Part shown: positions 57,661-64,000 of the stretch, one piece after another | How positions within the stretch are numbered: the first letter of the stretch is position 1 | How the letters are laid out: each line of letters opens with the position of its first letter | Origin: Prasinococcaceae sp. CCMP 1430 | Lineage: Eukaryota > Prasinodermophyta > Palmophyllophyceae > Prasinococcales > Prasinococcaceae | Assembly (NCBI GenBank): GCA_013416795.1 | Contig: RQSC01000869.1 | Coordinates: 25,184 to 89,183, forward strand | Length of the DNA: 64,000 bases | Direction of reading: 5' to 3' | Notes under the pieces: model-generated | Database searches by the model: none | Told to the model about the DNA's origin: nothing | Seen by the model: only the letters and a program-made list of their open reading frames with translations | Made by a program: the position numbers and the translations under genes

Positions 57661-58455
57661 GACCTCGTGCGCCTCCTCCGGGCCGCGGCGCGCAGCGAAG
57701 GCGAGGCGCGCCCGCCGGCGGTCTTAGATGTGCGCGCCCAGCAGGAGCGCGACGCTGCCGCGGAAGCGCTGCGCGCGCGGTACGCCAGGCTTGCGGCTTG
57801 CGCGGTGCGCGCGCGAGAGCTGCTCGCTGAGGTCGGCGGGGCGGCGTTCGGCGGCGCGAAGGGCACGCCGGCGGCGATAGGCGATGCCGCGCTCGCATCG
57901 TACGCCGCGCAGGTTGCCGATCTTGAGGGCGCCGCTGCGGCGCTGCAGCGGGCTCAGGCGGAGATGGAGGCGGAAGCGGAGGCCAGAGAGAGGGAGGAGG
58001 AACGAGGGCGCCTCGAGAGCGTGGAAGAGGCCCCGGGGCCGAGCGACGAGTCGGCGGGCGACGAGTCGGCGCAAGAGGCGCTCGAGCCAGCGCAGAGCAA
58101 GGCCGGGAGTATGAGCCTCCGCGCGGCGGAGGCTCTGGCGACGCAGGAGAAGCTGCAGGAGGGTCTCACGGATGAGCTGGTTGCACTGGCGGCCTCTCTG
58201 AAGTCAAACGCCCTGGAGGTCGACTCTGCGGTGCAGAGGCAGTCCAGGGTGCTCGACGACACCGAGACCGCCGTTGGAAAGAGCCTCGAGGGCACTAAAG
58301 GCGCCAACGCGCGCGCCGCCGAGGTCTTCGCGGAAGGTTGGGGCGCGAGCTGCCAAGGTCTCGTGCTCACCTTGCTCGTCCTGGCCATCTTCACCGCCGT
58401 GTTCCTCTTCATGCGGTTTGCGCCCAACCTCGACAGCAGGCACGGCGAGCTCTAG
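57619..58455 (+). CDS. USE1: SNARE protein USE1, 5' end chimeric
   Basis: The first ATG of the frame (57619, MLAISLRGAP) lies in the bacterial-like fragment; genuine USE1-like sequence starts at about 57652 (AEIDLVRLLRAAARSEGEA), which matches the usual N-terminus. The SNARE region is ATQEKLQEGLTDELVALAAS, LKSNALEVDSAVQRQSRVLD and ETAVGKSLEGTKGANA, followed by a C-terminal tail anchor LVLTLLVLAIFTAVFLFMRF. USE1 acts in retrograde Golgi-to-ER fusion as a Qc-SNARE with Sec20, Sec22 and an ER syntaxin. The native start codon is probably missing, replaced at the junction. The 3' spacer carries TACACTGTA (58500-58508). Confidence 0.75.
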   Translation: MLAISLRGAPKAEIDLVRLLRAAARSEGEARPPAVLDVRAQQERDAAAEALRARYARLAACAVRARELLAEVGGAAFGGAKGTPAAIGDAALASYAAQVADLEGAAAALQRAQAEMEAEAEAREREEERGRLESVEEAPGPSDESAGDESAQEALEPAQSKAGSMSLRAAEALATQEKLQEGLTDELVALAASLKSNALEVDSAVQRQSRVLDDTETAVGKSLEGTKGANARAAEVFAEGWGASCQGLVLTLLVLAIFTAVFLFMRFAPNLDSRHGEL

Positions 58456-59133
58456 CTTGGGTGTGTAGCAAGTGTGCGCGCATAGAGTGACTAGCTAGGT
58501 ACACTGTAGGTAACGGGCTCTCTCCACGAGCCGCTGTCTCCAGGCCCGCACCGCGCGCCCCGCCCCGCGAACGCTGTAGCGGGCAGCGGCAACAGCAGCA
58601 CCGGCTGCAGCGCACCGGCGCTCTGCGTGGGGGCGCACGCGACCGTACACTGGGACAGCACCCCGCACCCCCCATCCCCTGACCCTGGTCTGCTCGCTGC
58701 GAGGCTCAGAGCCGCATGCGACGGCGCCGTCGCGGCGCGCCATCAAACGGGCTGCGTTTTTTTTTCATGGCCGCGAGCGCCACAGGGGTATCAGCAGCGG
58801 CAGCGCCGCCGCGAGGGAAGTGGGCCACACCGCGCGCGGCGCACGTGGCGCGCGTGGGCTTGCGGCAGCGGTGCGCTCGCTCGCTCTGGCCGGGCGCGGC
58901 GGCGGCAAGCGCGCGCGCGCGCAGGCGCGTCGGGGCGGCGTCTTTGAGGCGGGACAGGGCGGGAACGCACCGCCGACGTGCTGCGCCGTTGGGGCGCGCA
59001 GGGAAAACGCAGCGGAGAGATTCTTGCGTGCGCCGCGCGGTAACCCGCCACTCCCCTCGTTGCGCTCCACGCACGCACCACGTGGTGGACGTGACAGGGC
59101 ACCAGCCGAAGAGTGCGAAGCACGCGGCCCACC
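58456..59133. other. Intergenic region between two plus-strand genes
   Basis: A 678-base spacer, one of only two places where neighbouring genes share a strand. TACACTGTA (58500-58508) fits a USE1 3' end. A T run at 58758-58766 and GC-rich sequence follow. Minus-strand frames here (for example 58706-59155) are Arg/Ala-rich and look non-coding. Confidence 0.45.
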
Positions 59134-59989
59134 ATGGTGAATGCAGACTCCACATTCCTTGACTGGAACAGCGGCTGGGCCATCGCGATCTGCGTCGTCG
59201 CGATCGCCGTGGCCATCGTGACCTGGATCCTGCTGCTCATCCGCCTACTGACGGAGACGGTTCCAGAGGGTGACGACGCAGACTTCGCCGAGCGGAAGGT
59301 GGGCACTGCCTGCATGCTAACCTGCCGGCGCACATGTGGCCTGCCTGTGATGTGTTTGTCTGCGCCCGCCATTGCGTCATGGGGGCATTGCAGCCATCGC
59401 ACACACATGCTGCGCGTGTCTCTGATGACATCGTCGAGCGAGCTGACCGATGCCTTTCCTTGCCCTGCGCCATCTCGCAGGAGCGACGCCGCACCGAGCG
59501 CCTCTCTCGCCATCAGAAAAAGGGCGCGCTAGGACGCACACTGTCGGTGGGGCAACTGGCTGCACAAGGTGAGGGCTTCGGCATCACCAACAGACAGATC
59601 TCGCGCAAGCGACAACGCAGCGCTTCTCCGCTACGCACTCGAAGAACATCGGCTGACTGCGCTCATTCCCTACGTTGCGACTTTCCACAGACATGTTCAA
59701 GACAGTTATGTTCCTTGGCACGGGGCCGGCCACCCCTTCGCCACGCCGCGCATCACGTAGCAGCGGGAGCGGCAACAAGGGATCTCCTGGCGCATCGTCA
59801 TTGGGGCAGTCCCAGACGCACGCCGGTGCGAATCGCGAAGATGTGACAAGCAGCGAGCGTGCCCTCCAGCCGCCCGAGCCCGTGGGGATGGGTGCCGGGC
59901 ATTCAGGGGCGAGCACGAGCAGTATTGGCGGTGCCACTACGGCTTGGCGACGCGCATCGAGCCACCACGTGCTCGAGGAGCGCATATGA
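59134..59989 (+). CDS. Small single-pass membrane protein, unknown
   Basis: Not recognised. Proposed exons 59134-59298, 59481-59568 and 59691-59989 (donors GTGGGCACT and GTGAGGGCT; acceptors ATCTCGCAG and TTTCCACAG; phases 0 and 1 fit), 183 residues. One hydrophobic helix near the N-terminus (GWAIAICVVAIAVAIVTWIL) follows a short lumenal/outer segment. Next come an acidic stretch, a basic region (ERRRTERLSRHQKKGALGRT) and a Ser/Gly-rich tail without known domains. The exon phases and the splice-site quality support a real gene; the membrane topology is inferred. It converges on the kinase gene. Confidence 0.55.
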
Positions 59990-60190
59990 AGGCGACAGCA
60001 GCACCTGCGTTGGCCGTCGAAGTAAGAAATGATAGGTGAGCACGCGTTCACAACCACCTTTGCCCGGTTCACGGGGGAGGGAGAGGGGGAGGGGGAAGGG
60101 GCAGGAGCATTCTTGAGTATGATTATCGGAAGATTACAGTGGTCAGGTGGTCGCTACGGTATTGTGCGCTTGCGGTGTGTGTGTCACAGA

Positions 60191-63100
60191 TTAAAGGCTT
60201 AGCTCAAGGCTCTGCTTGCCGCCCCGAGCGCTCTCGAGCTCCGAGAGCACGGATGGGATGGTGGCCACGAAAGGGTGAGAGAGGAGGTCGGTTGCAGTTG
60301 CACGCTGTCTCGGGTCCAACACGAAACACTTCTCCAGGAAAGAGCGACACAGGTCGGAGCACTCTGGCGGGATGGGAGGTCCCTTGCCGGACTTGGCGAT
60401 GTGAAACATCGCCGCCCAGCCGTTGTCGAGCTCGGGCCACGGATGGTTGGCGGTGATCATCTCGATGACCGTGCAGCCGACGCTCCAGATGTCAGCTCTC
60501 CTGCCGTAGCCCGTCCCTTTCATCACCTCAGGCGCCATCCAGTACACGCTCCCACGGATCGACTTGAAGCCGTGGCTGAGGTTTGTCTGCTCGAATGCCG
60601 TCGATGCGCCGAAGTCGGCCAGCTTCACCACGCCCTCGCCGTCAATGAGCACATTCGCGCCCTTTAGGTCCCTGTGAATCACGCGGCGGCCGTGCAGGTA
60701 TTCGAGCCCGAGCAGGAGCTGCCGGGTGTACAGTCGGACGAGCTGCTCGGAGAAGTGCCCGAAGCGCTGTAGCATCGACGCGATCGAGCCACCGGGCACG
60801 AACTCCAAGAACACGTGCAGGTTGGAGCGCTGCTCATCGCGCTGCATGCCAATGTAGCGCACGATATGGCGATGGGCCAGGCGCTTGTAGAGCTCAATCT
60901 CGCGCTCGAGGCTCGCAAGCGACTTGAGCCTCTCGGTCGCCATCCCTGCGCGGCCATCGACGTCCGCGACGGCAATCTCCTTGACGGCCATCAGCTGCCC
61001 TGTCTGCGTGTTGAGCCCCTGATACACCTTGCCGTATGCACCTTCGCCAAGCAGCTGCCCCCTCGCCCAAGAGATTACGTTTTCTTTGTTCTCGCTCGCT
61101 CGGACGCCATCGGCGCCGGCGAGCAACTTCGCAGCGGCCGCCTCTTGCTCGGCAATGGCGCTGCTGCCGCGGTTCACGTTGCTTGGCCGCAAGGTTGGAC
61201 TGTGACCCCCGTCGCCCGCCATCATTTCGTCGCCGCTCAACTGGGAGAGCGACTGCACCGCGACAGGCGAGTCGAGCAACGCACCGGGAGCGTTGAGGGC
61301 GTCCGTTTCGTACATGGTTCTGGGGGTCACAGGGGCATGTGCAGAGCCGCGCTCGTCTGCGCTCGTGCCCTGCGGCCGCCCATTGCTGACTGCGCCCATG
61401 GGCGACAGCAGAGGGGGCGTGCTACCAGTAGGGTTGGCCACCTCGACGCTCAGGCTCGCGCGTCGTGAGTTCATCCCAGGATCGGCGACTCCTCTGTCGG
61501 ACCCAAGCTCCGCGTCGGCGGGCTCTGGGGTCTGCCCTGTGACAAACTTGAGAATGTCTTTGAGATGTGTGCTGTTCGCGCGCCTGTGGCCTCTCCTCCT
61601 GCTGCCCTTGCTGGAAGCGGAGTCAGAGCTTATGGCGTTATCGAGGCCGCCATCGAACTTGCCAATGAGCGCATCCTCCTCGTCCGCCTCCCTGGCATCG
61701 GCATTGTCGCCGCGGCCGAGCTCCAGTTTCTTGGCAAAGCGCAGCACGCGCGCAGAGAGCGGCGGATCGTCTGCAGGGCCATCGGCACTCCCATTGCCGC
61801 CAACGATAGGTGTGCGTGTTGCCGCCTGCTCGCCCACCAGGGCGACGCGGGTGGCGTGATCCTTGCAGAGCTGCAGCGGCGTCCGACCCTCGCGCGTACG
61901 TGTGTTGAGGAGCGCTTCGCCCCGTGTTCCATCAATGTGCGCACGCACACGACGTGGCCAACCTCGCAGGCGTAGTGCAGCGCGGTGTACCCCCATGTAT
62001 CGGTGGCACGAACGTCGGCTCCGTGCGTCACTAGCATTGCCAAGATGGTGTGCTCGCCCCAGGCGGCGGCGTGCAGCAGTGGCGGCCCGCGTTCGCCGCT
62101 GCTGGCGTTTGGGTCCGCACCCTGGCTGAGCAGCAGCGCCACAGCCGCCCGCTCACCAGCGGCGACCGCCTCGAAGAGCGGCGTGGCGACTGCATTCGCC
62201 TCGTTGGCGGCAATCGCGAGTGAGCGATCCTCCGCGAGGACGGCCGCCAACACATCCACACGCCCCGCTCGCGCCGCCGTGCGCATCGCAGCCACGCCTC
62301 GTCGCGTTCGCGACGGGTCGGCCCCCGAGCCCAGCCCAGTGCCGCCAGCGCTTACGGCGCGCGTGTGGTGATACATGCGCGAGCGGCCCGTGCCAGGGCG
62401 CGGCGAGCCCGCCTTCAACGGCGACGGTGCACGCGGAGGCGACGGTGTGAATGCTCCGGGCGATGTACCAGGCAGCGACGATGGCCAGGGTGTCGCGTCG
62501 CTGTCACTCGACTCCATCGGCAGCCCTCCGAACCAGAAGCCGCGCTGCTGCGGTGCTGAGCTCCGCTGCCCTTGACCCGCCCCCGTGGACCCCAGCTGCC
62601 CAGCCCCGGCTTCGTGAGGGGCTCCATCAGGCATGCGCCCCTGCGGTGCCCGCAGGGCCTGCATGGCTGGCTGCCGCAGCTGCCTCAGATCTGCAGAGGG
62701 CGCCGACGAGACCATCCGCTTGGGCAGCGCCGTGCCACTCCCGCCCGCTGCGCCAAGCGCGCGAGGCTGCGCCGGATCACCCGCGGTGAACAGCGGGGCG
62801 AGCTTCGTCAACGTCGAGCCAATAGGGCTACTCCGCTGCCGCAGTATGCGGGGCGGCATCTGCGGGCGGTCAGGTGCGCCCGACTGCTGGCCACCCATCG
62901 GCGACCCGAGGTCGGTGTATGACGGCGTCCGCGGGCGCGGCCAGTTTGGCGACCCAGGCATCGATGACGTGCGCGAGCGCGATCCAGAGGCACCCACGTC
63001 TGCCGCCGAGAAGGAGCCTGGCGCCCCGGCCACCCCGCTCACACGCGGCGGCGTGCCCCCCCGGCGCAATGACGCGCTCGCCGCAAAGAGCTGCTCCGCG

Positions 63101-63279
63101 GCGAGCCTCCGGATCTCGAAGGCGCGAGGCGAGCGCAGTCGCCCCGAGCCGCCGCCACCGCCACCGGCGGCGGCGGCGGTGGCGCGCGAGCGCGAGTATC
63201 CCTGCTGCTGGGCCGACCCCGACGCGTGAGGCGCCTCCTGGCCCTCGAAGGGCAGCGACTGCATGCCCGAGGGCACCAT
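60191..63279 (-). CDS. Ankyrin-repeat MAPKKK-type protein kinase, with apparent 1-base frameshift
   Basis: The frame from the ATG at 63279 encodes a Ser/Pro/Gly-rich N-terminal half and ankyrin repeats (about 62280-61930: NAVATPLFEAVAAGERAAVA, GPPLLHAAAWGEHTILAMLV, WGYTALHYACEVGHVVCVRT). It breaks at LMEHGA near 61920. The next frame resumes immediately with EALLNTRTREGRTPLQLCKD, completing the repeat, and continues to the kinase. A single missing G in the run at 61920-61923 would join them (about 1029 residues). The kinase (about 61075-60240) has LLGEGAYGKVYQGLNTQTGQ, MAVKEIAV, HRDLKGANVLIDGEGVVKLA, DFGAS and YWMAPEVMKGTGYGRRADIW, the MEKK/NPK1 type of MAPKKK. Upstream activation of a MAPK cascade is inferred. 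Confidence 0.8.
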
Positions 63280-64000
63280 CACCCCCGGGGGCGCGCCCGA
63301 GCGCTCGCCGGCCCCTCCTCCTCTCTCTCTCTCTCCCAGCGCGCCCCACCAAGGCTCACCCGCCGGTCCCTACCGCGCCACGGCAGGCTCGCTCTCTCCT
63401 TCCCTCTCTCTTGCACGTGCGCCGCTCCCCTGCCCCCCCTCCCTCCTCCTGCACCGCGCCGCGCCGGCACGCGCGCGGTCTGCCCCTGCGCGTTCATGCG
63501 CGCGCGACCGCGACCTCGCGTGGGTGCAGAAAACCCTAAACATCACAGCCGCACCCGCGCGCCTAAACCTCATCACATCACATTTGAAACACCCTTTTCA
63601 CAGACCCTGCCACGCGCCTCTGTTCATGCCACGCCAGGCCAGGCTGGCGAGGTCAGGGCGACTGCTAAGAAGCTTCTTAGCTGCAAACGGGAGCCTTCCG
63701 ATTCCGTCGACCCATTTTTCTCTTTTTTTTTTAGAAAAAATGGAAAGACAAAGAGAAAAGACCCGGAAAATGACCTGAGGGCCACGCGATGTGGGGCACG
63801 GCGAGCTTTGAGGCGCCGACGTCTCAATCATTTACAAGGCTTGTTTTTTTCTGGGTGGGGCGGACGGCGCGGTGCCGCGGCGTCGTCTACGGCGGGGGCG
63901 GGGCGGCACACGGCGCGCGGGGCGCGACTCCCTCCCTCCCCCCTTCCCTCCCTCCGTCGCGCGGCGCGGCGGGTATGGGACGCGCCGCTGCCGCCGCCGC
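63280..64000. promoter_or_regulatory. Upstream region of the ankyrin-kinase gene, window end
   Basis: A CT microsatellite (about 63319-63336), AAAACCCTAAACATC and CCTAAACC telomere-like words at 63529-63571, a T/A hairpin-like stretch (TTTTTTTTTAGAAAAAATGG, 63723-63742), and increasingly GC-rich sequence to the end. No gene is supported. Confidence 0.4.

Noticed and set aside
58706..59155. Minus-strand frame that would restore strand alternation between USE1 and the membrane protein
   Set aside because: Composition is Arg/Ala-rich with no domain, and it overlaps the start of the membrane protein; wishing for alternation is not evidence.
1..64000. CRISPR arrays, insertion sequences, prophage, rRNA operons
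   Set aside because: None seen; the only repeats are microsatellites, GC minisatellites, homopolymers, one inverted repeat and coding PLAT units.
16906..64000. Reading SMARCAL1, Ku80 and UBE2T as an operon-like DNA repair cluster
   Set aside because: Other unrelated genes are interspersed and strands alternate; only the Ku80-UBE2T pair has a concrete shared element.

Overview
This is a 64 kb piece of a GC-rich nuclear genome from a unicellular eukaryote. Evidence: GT-AG introns, eukaryote-only families (Ku80, UBE2T, COP1, SMARCAL1, SMNDC1, EML, USE1), and intron phases that stitch conserved domains together. IFT54 points to a cell that builds a cilium or flagellum. A bacterial/plastid-type ribosomal protein L11, a COP1 photomorphogenesis-type E3 ligase, an AP2/ERF-like DNA-binding domain and a cysteine-less ferredoxin resembling the complex I ferredoxin of plants and algae suggest a photosynthetic protist. 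I cannot fix the lineage from the window alone; a haptophyte-like microalga is only a guess.

Layout: genes are short of introns, tightly packed, and alternate strand almost perfectly. In order: sulfotransferase-like (-), UBXN11-like (+), IFT54 (-), Tudor/AP2/LSD1-like amine oxidase (+), SAC3/LENG8-like (-), SMNDC1 (+), Frag1/DRAM membrane protein (-), double tautomerase (+), giant WAC/DDT/RFD chromatin protein (-), ornithine aminotransferase (+), RsmB/NSUN-type rRNA methyltransferase (-), TrmH-type methyltransferase (+), PurU (-), unknown (+), FBXO21-like (-), ferredoxin-like (+), COP1 (-), degenerate COG0523 protein (+) with an FKBP-like gene in its intron (-), organellar L11 (-), SMARCAL1 (+), Cys-rich PGBD-like (-, 5' part in an assembly gap), Ku80 (-), UBE2T (+), a 3080-residue EML-PLAT protein (-), USE1 (+), a small membrane protein (+) and an ankyrin-MAPKKK (-). 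Convergent neighbours are often only 28 to 250 bp apart, and many of those spacers carry TGTA/TACA motifs that could serve both transcripts.

Themes: chromatin and splicing (LSD1-like, DDT/WAC, SMNDC1, LENG8-like), genome maintenance (SMARCAL1, Ku80, UBE2T; the last two share a promoter with a perfect E2F-type site), RNA modification (RsmB-like, TrmH-like) and cilium/cytoskeleton (IFT54, EML-PLAT). They are unlikely to form an operon-like unit.

Assembly cautions: two G homopolymers of 43 and 48 bases directly 5' of genes, a 549-base N gap, a bacterial ROK-regulator fragment fused to the 5' end of USE1, an apparent 1-base frameshift in the kinase gene, possible frame breaks in the RsmB-like gene and in the unknown gene at 28457, and a 35-bp perfect inverted repeat at the TrmH-like start.
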